Below, one piece after another: positions 36,443 to 45,898 of a stretch of DNA of 64,000 nucleotides. Source of the DNA: Isoetes taiwanensis (Eukaryota > Streptophyta > Lycopodiopsida > Isoetales > Isoetaceae); NCBI GenBank assembly GCA_021234155.1, contig JAJEKV010000006.1, forward strand, positions 7,903,003 to 7,967,002. The letters run 5' to 3'. Both the position numbers and the translations under genes were made by a program. The notes under the pieces are model-generated. The model searched no databases. It was not told the DNA's origin and saw nothing but the letters and a program-made list of their open reading frames with translations. Every line of letters starts with the position of its first letter. Position 1 is the stretch's first letter.

Positions 36443-36543
36443 GACCCCGGACCCCTCCCATTTTTCCTGTTCTTCCCTAGAACTTCGCCAGGATCGGCAA
36501 GGCGATCTTCCGGGCTTTTAGCTCCGATCGACAAACCGAAAAG

Positions 36544-37831
36544 ATGATGGCCCGCACAAAGCAGCATCGCAAGGAAGCCTAGCCGGTTGATCCTCCGGGG
36601 CCGCCCGCCTCTTTCACAGATTCTTCGGGAACGCTTTCTCCACGACGCACGAATCTTCGCCGAAGCGAGGAAGCAGGGTCGGACCGAGCCACTATCGTGA
36701 GCTCTTGGAGGATGACCGCCAGATGTCATGAACCGATCCTCACTTTAAATTGCGCGGAAGAGGAAAGAAGCGGCAGCCAGCAGGAGCAACACCAGAGGAC
36801 GCCAACCCACGTGAAGAAAGTAGAGGGAACAAAGGACCCCATCAACAGCCCAGGAGCAAACCCCAGTGCCGAGATCCACCCGCAGGAGGAGCAGGAAGAG
36901 AGGAGCAACCACCGAACTCACCCCGGAAGAAGAGGCCGACCTCGCACGCTTCGTCCACAAGTACGAAGCCAAGGAGCGCCGCCGGGAGCAGAGGACAAAG
37001 AGTCGGGAAGACGACCCGACTACAGCCAGCGGACCCAAGAAGAGGAGGGCCAAAGCCGTAAAGGCAGGCAAGAGGAAGCTGGTAAAGGTCGGGAAGCGAG
37101 CCGAAGGTCCCGTCATCAACGAGCCGTCGGGAGGGGAGACCCCGCCCACCACCGACGACTCGGATGGAGACTACGTGCCGGGCGCAGACGGGGCAAGCTC
37201 TTCAAAGCCCCCGGTCGTAGAGGAAGAGGTCCCGGAGCAGACAGCCCAAGAAGGGGAGGAGACCGGACAGCTAGCGAAGCCCCCACCTTTTCCGACGTGG
37301 GATAGAGTCAAAGCCCCGCGGCCGCAACGGGAAGCATATGTGATAGACCCCCTAAAGGTCTATCAGAAGAGGATCAGGGAACACAACGCTTATATGGCAA
37401 GGTGGGAGGCGTACAACGCATATTACCAGGAGCACCGGGTGAGAACGATTGAAGGCGGACACCCGACGAAGAGCCAGACACTGAAGCCCCCTCCACCAAA
37501 ACCCAAGCCTCCCCGAGCACCAGGGAAGAAGCGGAGCAAGAAGAAGAAGCTGGAAGACAGGGCACTCAAGGAGATCCGCCACTTCCAGAAGAGTTACGGA
37601 CTCCTGATTCCCCGGGCGCCGTTCCAGCGTTTGGTCCGCGAAGTCATACAAGAATACAACACAGACATGCGCGTGACCGACGAGATGCTGCTGTGTTTAC
37701 AAGAGGCGGCCGAAGCGCACATAGTAAAGCATTTTGAAGATTCAACGGCCTGCACGGTGCACGCGAAGAGGGTTACCCTCATGAGGCAGGATATGTATCT
37801 TGCCAGGCACATCAAGGGAGAACGCCCTTGA
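36544..37831 (+). CDS. Histone H3-like protein with long N-terminal tail, encoded by element 2
   Basis: The last 90 codons (37559-37828) are a complete H3 core: alpha-N helix [42 protein letters not shown], and the end [10 protein letters not shown]. Roughly half of the core residues match plant H3 by eye, with no insertion in loop 1 (so not the usual CENH3 lengthening) and conserved HAKRVT. The frame is open without stops from 36866; before that an acid/base-rich tail includes basic NLS-like runs ([23 protein letters not shown]) and proline-rich linkers. The proposed start at 36547 reads MARTKQ, identical to the H3 amino terminus, but a TAG 11 codons on and a frame change before 36866 separate it from the long frame; the TAG could be a misread CAG. 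Predicted nuclear, nucleosome-binding. It has its own TATA box and palindromes. No introns seen. Confidence 0.9.
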
Positions 37832-37973
37832 ACCTTGTAAATAACTGAAAAATTTTGTTAATATAAAGAAATTTTTGTGTAAATAAAGTGTCAAACCCTG
37901 TTTAAATAGGTTAAGATATCGATCCCTAACTTTTGTTTTGATTAAATTGGAGCTTTGAGCAAAATTGAGACGA

Positions 37974-38240
37974 TGTCTCACACGTCGCGCCAGGACAGAT
38001 TTCTAGATTTTAGAAATCGGGCTGGGCGCAACGTGTGAGACCATACCCAAAAATGCCCAAAACAGCTCCAAATCGAACAAGTAAGGGGTCAATTCTGCCT
38101 AACTCGATGAGTTTAGTGGAATTACAGCCTTAGATCACTTAAATTGAGTGAGCCTAGCCCAATTGGGACCCATGTCTCACACGTCGCGCCAGGACAGATT
38201 TCTACATTTTAGAAATCGGTCTGGGCGCAACGTGTGAGAC
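37974..38240 (+). promoter_or_regulatory. Two further copies of the palindrome before the second cargo ORF
   Basis: Copies 3 (37974-38041) and 4 (38174-38240) are almost identical: GTCTCACACGTCGCGCCAGG at the left and GGGCGCAACGTGTGAGAC at the right, with GATTTCTA and TAGAAATC inside. They share more with each other than with copies 1 and 2. They lie between the H3-like stop codon (37831) and the TATA box at 38418, repeating the layout of the first unit. Confidence 0.8.
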
Positions 38241-38417
38241 CCCGTACCATTTCTTCACCAAATGATCTCCAAACTGTACAATAGGTTCAAGAGTCGTTCT
38301 TAGCATGCTCAAACTCTAGAAATAGTCTTCAAACTTGCAATTGCATCCCTTAATAGATCAGAATTGCCTAATCTCAGTAAAATCTAGGTCATCCAAAAAT
38401 TAGGGTTTTCCCCTTTC

Positions 38418-38425
38418 TATAAATA
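38418..38425 (+). promoter_or_regulatory. TATA box before the second cargo ORF
   Basis: tataaata lies 123 bases upstream of the ATG at 38541. The surrounding text ('ctataaataagtcccccatt') parallels 'ctataaatagaccccggacc' at 36434, so the two promoters look like duplicates. Confidence 0.5.
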
Positions 38426-38540
38426 AGTCCCCCATTTCTCATTTGGCACCCTGCAAATTTGCTCCCCAATCGCTAGGGCGTATCTTTCAGCCCCCGAGGC
38501 GCTTACAGATCCGTTTGATACTCCCTTCCTTGCTAGATCA

Positions 38541-40085
38541 ATGGCCACTGCTGATTTCGGGCGATGGTACAGCGCCAGTGCCCATGCTGCTGAGGCGGAT
38601 GTCAACGACATCTTCCAAGTCTTTGTGAAAGAAATCGACATCCAAGCTACGCTAAATGCAACCCCAGCTTATAGGCAGGTGCTAGCAGAATTTCAAGCTA
38701 GGGTAGGACCCTCCCTTGTTCAAGTTCCCCCTTGCATAGGATACTTTGTTCCCCGCCCATCCCTTCAAGCAGCCTTGGGCGACGTCCCCAACATCGCCAA
38801 GTACTTGACTAACAAGGCGCAGAGACTACCTGACTACATGGTCCTGACAGCCAACAGGACCAAGTACTTCTCTTACACAGCAGCCCTAGCCATCTTCTTA
38901 TCCCACCGCGCCGAGAACCCGATGGGGGCAACCTCTATCCCTCCGATGGAGGTAGACCCCATAGCAGTCCAAGCAGAAGAGCGTATGCCGCTGCAAAGAT
39001 CAACAGAACGAAGCAAGAGAGGATGAGGAGGAGTCGGACGACGGCGATACACCCGAGTCGACTCGGATCGAAGAAACGGCCAAGCGTAGCAGGAGCTGAT
39101 CAACTTCGAAAGCAGACCCGCAGGCATCGTGAGTCGCCTTCACTCGCTAGGCATCACAAGCCTAGCCCCTATCATCATTAACTGAGAGGAGTATCTACTC
39201 CCGACATCCGTAACCTTCCCAATGCGTGGAGAGGGAGCTCGTGTTGGACTAATCGCTCCACCAATCAGCGGTAAACCGACATGGGACTTCATCGCCGGGG
39301 AGCCTCGAACTTTCCACCGCAAGTGAGGGAGGCCGACACCTGCCACGGGGGAGACGACCCCGATATCCGTGCCTACAAAGCAGCATAAGGCAAATGATGG
39401 ACGAAAGGAGCCGCCAACGTAGGGAGGAGTTCCTCGCCTCCAAGAACAGATGGGGATCCGTGGAAGACCACGAAGCATCCTAATGCCGAAGTCCTTCGAC
39501 ATCACCCCCGCCAAAAGGAGAAGGAATCGACCTCGGGAGGCTCGACCGCGACGATTGAAGACTACAGGAGCTCACCGGGTTGAGGTCGACGAGCACGCCG
39601 GGCGGCACGAGCTCGAGGCCAAACAAGCCGAGAAGCTTCGGCGACACACAACGGCCAGTCGCCGTGTACTACTTGCCGCCGGGCTGAGGGATGGGAGAAT
39701 AGCGGTAATTCACCGCAAGTTCAGTCCCGAGGCTTAAGAAGGAGGTTCATGCTGATTGCACTCAAAGCTCGTGCATGCTCGAATAGCAACAAATGTCGAC
39801 TATGCTGTCCTCGGGTCAAGAGGGCAATGGCACTCGACCTCTTCGACTTCGCCATACCCCACCGACGCCAGCGAGATTAGCAAAGGATCGGCGCCCTTAC
39901 ATCCGACGCAGTGGTAGAAGACCTGGTGAGAGCCATCCAGTGGAGGCTCATCGGCAAAGCATCATCGGGAACTTGGGTCACCTTCGGTAGGGACGGCCCA
40001 AGTTAAGAAGTTTTTGAAGACAACCCGCCTTACCAAGGACATTTCAAGACTAGTTAGACTCTTGATCCCGGAGACTTTTGTATCT
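38541..40085 (+). CDS. Second cargo ORF of element 2, unknown, with acidic segment
   Basis: It starts MATADFGRWYSASAHAAEAD and stays open to 39026. In the adjacent frame it continues with a strongly acidic run (EDEEESDDGDTPE) followed by basic AKRSRS near 39090. Further protein-like pieces in changing frames extend to about 40085, where an AT-rich stretch looks like a 3' untranslated region. It precedes and is distinct from gag, which resumes near 40270. No family recognised. Acidic stretches occur in histone chaperones, which would fit beside a histone, but that is only a suggestion. The frame breaks often fall at CAG/CTG. Confidence 0.45.
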
Positions 40086-40269
40086 AAAATATTATATGAT
40101 ATATGAATATAAATCCTATTGCACTTTAAATGCTTTGTTGATGTATTTTTGCCCCACAACTATACCAACAAACATAAACAATGCAAGAGAACAAATGAAA
40201 CTAATCATATAGCCATGAATTGCTTGTGTATGCAGCTAGAGGCCTAAAACGCTAGGGGAACGATTAACC

Positions 40270-41510
40270 GCGAGATCTTATAGAAGAGCAAACCCCACCT
40301 GCACCACCCCCCGCAAGGAACCTATTTGAAGATATGGAACCCATGACCCCAGAGGAGGAGATAGCCCGTGATGAGGACCGGACTGGAGCAGATAAAGGCA
40401 TTACCGTCCGCCGTAAAGCGTGGAGTGGGGTCGGGTGGGCAATGCTCGGCTTTGCCGCAAGCATCAGCCTCTGAGGGCAGGAAAAGACAAGAAGAGGAGC
40501 AAGAGAAGGAGATCCTCCAGCCCGAATCTTCCGACTCAAGTTCGTGACTCGTGACTCGGACCAGGAAGAGGAAGAATGTGCTCAAGAATCCAACAGATGG
40601 AAGGCGAGGAATACCCTTAAGGACGACAAAGAGATACCGTGGTCTCCTCGACTACCGAAGAAGGTAGATTCCGCGACGGGCAATGTATGGAAGGCCCGGA
40701 ATCGAACAGGGCTCGTGGGGAGAATGTGTCGATTGGAAGCAGAGGCATGGCTGGACGAAATGAGCGAAGGCACGAAATGCTTATGGCATGAAGGATAAGG
40801 ACAAAGGCAGAATTGCAACAGCCAACTTGAAAGGAGCCGCCGGATTTGGTGGAAGGGTTATGCAAAGGCACATGGCTTAAGCAGGATGCTTGTAAGTTCG
40901 AAAAGTTTGCTAAAGCCTTCAAGCGCCATTACGCCCGAGGGAACATAAGTCCAAAGATGATGCAAAGCTTTGGCACAAAGCTGCAAAACAAGGCAACAAA
41001 TCACCCGTAAATATACAGAGGAATTCATGAGGCTAAGGTCAGACGCGCCGGGTTGGGAGAGAAGCATGCAGTAGAAAGCTATATTGAGGGGCTGAATGAG
41101 GAGATCCGCAAGCTTGTGAGGGCAATAAACCCTAGGACAGTATCAGAAGCGGAATCCAAGGCTATAAGCTTGCAGGGTCGACCTCGTAATAGCGGGCGTA
41201 TGCAAAGAAGATTTCCGTGATAAAGGCAAGGCGACAGAAGCTATAGCCCTGTGGCAGCCAATCGTGTCCAGCCTAGAGCCCCATATGGTGGGAACCGGGG
41301 AAACAAAGCAGAGAAGAAGCAGGTGTCCTTCAAGGACAAGCAGGAGGGGTCAAACTACTCCAAAGCAGTGCGATCCTTTTTGCAGGCAATGCCCAAGGAA
41401 AAGAGGCAGGAGTGCATAGAAAAGCAGTTGTGCTTCAGGTGCTTCCAGCCAGGCCATAGGACAGCAAACTGCCCCTACGTCATGAGTGCAGCTCTAGCGG
41501 AGTTGGGAGA
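40270..41510 (+). pseudogene. Element 2 gag with zinc knuckle (frameshifted)
   Basis: Pieces include MEPMTPEEEIARDED (40334), a capsid-like stretch encoding WWKGYAKAHGLS and YTEEFMRLRSDAPGWE (about 40850-41060), and a clean CCHC knuckle CFRCFQPGHRTANC at 41431-41472. The order and spacing to protease are standard for Ty3/gypsy gag. Confidence 0.85.
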
Positions 41511-41790
41511 TTGGGGACGATCACGGACGACGACGGCGAAGAGGCCCGCGACTACATTCAGGGTGAGTGTCATATCTTTGCCGCAATAGATACGGAGCAA
41601 GCAGAGAGCCAGTATAAGGTAATTTCCACAATAGGGAAGGCCAAGGCTAAGTCCTTCATAGTCTTGATAGACTCAGGAAGTAGCCATAACTTTGCATCCC
41701 CCAGAATGGTTCAGATGTTGAAGTTGAAGCCGCTAAAGTCAAAGCCAAGACCCGTTGTTTTAGCAAGTGGTGCAAAGTAGGCGCGCGGCG
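41511..41790 (+). pseudogene. Element 2 protease
   Basis: The aspartic protease signature FIVLIDSGSSHNF is centred at 41670-41684, preceded by ECHIFAAIDTEQAESQYKVI, the counterpart of element 1's ASHILAAIETVTLESQPYII. It is open for 89 codons, then a frameshift follows near 41780. Confidence 0.88.
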
Positions 41791-42129
41791 GCAAGAGAAT
41801 TAACTTTCGACATCGACTTGCGTGCATTAATATCCGTGATGGGGGCGAATAATGGGCATTGGCAAGTATGACTTGATCATAGGAATGGAGTACCTTGGGC
41901 CTTGGGGGCCATTATCGATCGCGGAAAGCGGAAGGTGACCTTCCCAACGCCGACGGCAAGATCATTGAGATAACAGTAAGGAAGTTGTTCCCATCATGCA
42001 AAGTGTATGTCTTCTAAACGGTTTGTTCAAGTGCATCAAGAGTGAGCAAGTGGCATACATCTTCAAGCTTGAGATTAGTGAGCGGAATCGGAAGGAAGCA
42101 AAGAAGACAACGCGGCTCAACAAGTTGCC

Positions 42130-43110
42130 GGGCAAGTAGCTCAGCTGATCACGGAGTTCCATGATCTCTTTCCAGATGAGATCAAGCAGCTCCCTCCTTA
42201 TAGGGGAGTTGAGTGCGAGATTGCACTCGAACCGGGAACAAAGCCAACGAGCAAGGCTCCATATAGAATGACAACGCAGGAATTGTCGGAGCTAAAGAAG
42301 CAGTTGCAGGAGCTGCTTGACCTAGGTTTTATTAGACCTAGTGTTTCGCCATTTGGAGCGCCCATTCTCTTCGTTAAGAAGAAGGATGGCAGTCTAAGGA
42401 TGTGCATAGACTATAGGCAGTTGAACAAGCACACCATTAAGAACAAGTACGCAGCCCCCGCATCGGATGACTTGATGGATCAGCTCCAAGGTGCAAAGAT
42501 CTTCCAAAATCGACTTAAGGTCGTTATCATCGATCAGGATAAAGGAAGAAGATATCCATAAGACCGCCTTCGTAACGCCAGATGGGCACTACGAAGTTCA
42601 CGGTGAATGCCTTTCGCTTATCGAATGCCCCCGCAACGTTCATGAGGCTCATGAACGACATCTTCAGGGAGTTTTAGACACCTTTGTGATTGTTTTCTTT
42701 GATGACATTTTGGTGTATAGCAGATCCCTTGAAGAGCACGTACAACACTTGAGAAGAGGCCGAGAAGTTGAAGAGGCACCATTTTGCACGCCAAGTTGTC
42801 GGGCGCCACTTCAAAAGAGAAGGTGGAGTATCTAGGTCATGTGATCTCAGCAGAAGGCATCTCGACGGATCCCGCAAAGATTGAAGCCGCCATTCGCTGG
42901 CGGGCCTACCAAGAATGTGCATGAAGCCCGAAGTTTCCTCGGCCTAGTGGTACTACAGGTGAAGTTCGCCAAAAAACTTTGCCAAGATAGCAGCCCCGGC
43001 TAATGACTTGACGCTGGCGGAGAAAGTGAAAGATTGGGCAGAGCATTGGCACAAGAAAGCCCAAAGCTGTGGTTTGAATTGTTGAAGGAAGCTTTAACAA
43101 CAGCCCTAAG
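42130..43110 (+). pseudogene. Element 2 reverse transcriptase (frameshifted)
   Basis: [20 protein letters not shown] and [15 protein letters not shown] (42300-42440) and the catalytic FFDDILVYS (about 42695-42721) are clear. Breaks occur near 42520, 42770 and 42900. Sequence similarity to element 1's RT is high. Confidence 0.92.
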
Positions 43111-43560
43111 CCTTTAACTCCCGGACCGGGAGAAAGATAAGCTTGTAGCAACAGATGCGAGTAAGATAGCTACTGTGTGCAATGGTTTATGCAAGAAGAG
43201 CGTGGTAGCGTGATGATTCCGTGAAGATGAACGACGCCGAACGCGCTTACCCCACGCACGATCAGGAATTGCTTGCGGTTGTCGTGGCATTAAGAATTTG
43301 GAGGCACTACCTTTGGGAAGGAAGTTCCACTTGGATACGACCACCACCGAGCCTCCAATATGTATTCACGCAACCACACCTCAACCTGAGGCAGAGAAGG
43401 TGGATGGAGTTCCTTGAAGAGTACGACTTTGATATAGTCTACAAGCCAAGGAAGCTCAATGTGGTAGCGGACGCTTTCAAGGCATCCTCGACAACTAGAG
43501 TACATTGTAATGCAATTTCGACGCTCCAAATGACTTTGGTAAGAGGATTGAAGAGTCCTT
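43111..43560 (+). pseudogene. Element 2 RNase H domain
   Basis: The KMNDAERAYPTHDQELLAVV and YDFDIVYKPRKLNVVADAF blocks lie in 43221-43490. The N-terminal part around 43140-43220 (ATDASKIA-type) is frameshifted. Confidence 0.88.
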
Positions 43561-44770
43561 GCCAACGGATGTGGATTTCGTGGAAGTATGGGCAAGCCTT
43601 TCTAAGGAGGCTAGAACAGATAAAGAGCGGGAGGCCTTCAAGCATTATAAGAAGGAAGGCAACCCGTTATACCATAAGAACAAGTTGTGCGTGCCAATCA
43701 TCGGGGTGTAAGGAAGTTGATCCTCCATGACACGCTAATAACAACAGCCCAATAGCCGGCCATGCGGGATTCATGAAAAACATATTTCAAAGTGCGCAGC
43801 AGCCTATTATTGGCCAGGAATGAAGAAGCAAATAGCTCGCTACATCAAGGAATGTCAGCTATGCCGCCAGACGCGAGCAGCGACCGAATTCGTGGGCATT
43901 AGAGCCATTAGCGGTGCCAAACGCTAAGTGGGAGGTAATCAAGATGGACTTCATCACGGGACTCCCAAGGACAGCAAGAGGGGAAGGATGCCTTGATGGT
44001 AGTGGTGTCACAAGTTGTCTAAGATGGCACATTTTGTACCTTGGGACCACGATACATCTACTATGGATACAAAGCTCTTCACCAAAGAGATCTCGTGCTT
44101 CATGGCATGCCAAGGGAGATCATCTCAAACCCAGGATCCGGTTCATGGAGCTTTGGCAAGACCTCTTTGGCGACAATCCGCATTTTAAGCTATCCATGAG
44201 CACGGCATATCATCCTCGACGGATGGCCGACGAGCGGACCAACAGATTTTAGAGGACATGCTATTTAAACTATGTCCGAATAAGCAAAGTATGTGGGAAG
44301 AATTTATTCACTTGGTGGAGTTTGCATACAATAGCACCAAGCAGAATCATCCCAAATGTCGCCGCTTTATGATCAATTACGGCCATCGATTGCCTAACTC
44401 CGGATACTTGGCACAACCCCGTCAAAAGTGGAAGTTTCGGCAGCCAGATGTTGGCCGATATGCAGCAGCCTTGTGGAAGAAGTTCGAGGTTATCCGCTAG
44501 CAAAAGAAGTCGCGGTAAGAGCATCGCCGACAAGCATCAAACAGTAAGAGAGTTCAAAGTTGGAGATGATGTTTGGCTCAAGATCAAGGTGAAGCAGGCG
44601 AAGCTCAGGATCGGGAATTGCAAGAAGCTTGCTCCAAGGTGGGCTGGACCTTTCAGAATAGTCGAGAGAGTAGGTAATCAATCCTACAAGTTAGACTTGC
44701 CAGCACACCTAAAGATTCATAAGGTCTTCCACGTGAGTCTGTTGAAGAAGCATACTCCAAATCCGCATTT
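43561..44770 (+). pseudogene. Element 2 integrase
   Basis: The zinc domain is at about 43730-43880 (IAGHAGFMK..., ECQLCRQT). The catalytic core starts NAKWEVIKMDFITGLP (about 43920) and runs through STAYHPRRMADERTNRF (44200-44250). The C-terminal GPY/F module is at 44560-44740 (APRWAGPFRI, LKIHKVFHVSLLKKH). Several frameshifts are present. Unlike element 1 the core is retained. Confidence 0.88.
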
Positions 44771-45052
44771 TAAGTCTTGGATTCTCCAACGTTGTTGGAA
44801 ATGACGGAGGAGCAGCTGGAAATAGTTCCAGAATTGATTCTTGATAAAGCTTTCAAGAAAACGAGGAGATCAGAATTCCTCCAGTATTTGGTCAAGTGGA
44901 AACACTTACCAGTGGAAGACGCGACGTGGGTACTTAAGAAAGATTTAGTAAAGCAGTATCCACAGTTTATGGAGCAATGGGACGGCAAGGTCATCTCCGA
45001 AGAAATCGGCTCAGGCATGTCGATTTGTGTAGGTAAATTCTGGTGTAGTTAA
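44771..45052 (+). CDS. Element 2 C-terminal chromodomain
   Basis: The open segment contains FLQYLVKWKHLPVEDATWVL followed by KKDLVKQYPQFMEQW, a clear chromodomain (aromatic Y...W...W arrangement). This places the element in the chromoviruses, whose integrases use the chromodomain to target marked chromatin. It is separated from the integrase module by a frame change near 44775. Confidence 0.9.
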
Positions 45053-45885
45053 GATTAATCTACGCATGCAACCTATGCTTAGTATGGGTCGCATGCGTTG
45101 TTACCGATGATGGGACCACTACGGTGATCTCTAGGGCGTGGTGTAATGTCAATGTAGGCATGACCAAGCTTCCGCTTTTGGGCGAAAGTGGAAGGTAGAT
45201 TAGAAAGTCTACTCGCCCCACTAAGTAGACGACCTCGAGAGAAAGGAGGTCATGAAGGAATGCATTGATAGGGAAAGCACCTTTAGCCCCATATATGCTT
45301 TGATAGGAGGAATCTATCCTTCGGCGCCCCACGAGAAGGATATCCTCCACGCTGGGCAACTAGAGGTGTAGGCATGAGCGGCATATAGGCATATAGGCGC
45401 TGTCTCCGCGGCCATAATGGAAGATTCACCCTCTTCCTACGCCGGGAGATTAGCCATGCATCCATGTAGATAGGTGGGGTGGTCACCATATAACCAAAAT
45501 TTTATTTAATAATTAAATGGTACTAACGTAGTGTCGAGCGCCAAGAGAGAGAGCTCGGGAGGGCAAGGAGGTCAAGATGAAGACTTGCAACACAAATTTT
45601 GTTGGAATGTGTTGCAAGGAATGAAGAGTGCCTCAGACGTTAATTTTAAATTTTGATAAACTTAATTGTAATGTTAAGTGAATTTTGGAGTAATCTGTTA
45701 GTAATGTTGTGAATTGATAAGTTATGTTATAATATAATAATGTGATAATGTCATACAAATATTACCTTAAGGTAATTTTAATAAATGTGTAGGAATTATA
45801 GTAGCGATCGTATGTATCAAGTTGTTGCAGGTTAGGTTGATCCCAAGGTGGGGAGACCCACGATGTCCGGGACAAAGATCATTTC
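45053..45885. other. Element 2 3' untranslated region
   Basis: No motif-bearing frame is present. The sequence becomes AT-rich after 45600. An extra polypurine-like 'aaggtggggaga' at 45846 precedes the functional-looking one at 45886-45898. Confidence 0.6.
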
Positions 45886-45898
45886 AAGGTGGGGAGAA
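45886..45898 (+). promoter_or_regulatory. Element 2 polypurine tract
   Basis: aaggtggggagaa lies immediately before the 3' LTR TGTGACG. Confidence 0.85.

Noticed and set aside
36697-37305. Alternative 202-codon plus-strand frame starting MSSWRM
   Set aside because: It overlaps the H3-like ORF in another frame and is low-complexity Arg/Gln/Gly-rich, a shadow of the real frame. Its first part could belong to the real N-terminus if a frame error is present.
37559-37828. Calling the H3-like protein CENH3
   Set aside because: Loop 1 has the same length as canonical H3, without the extra residues usual in CENH3, and HAKRVT/GER are H3-like. A long tail alone is not enough. It remains possible that the source was a diverged H3 variant.
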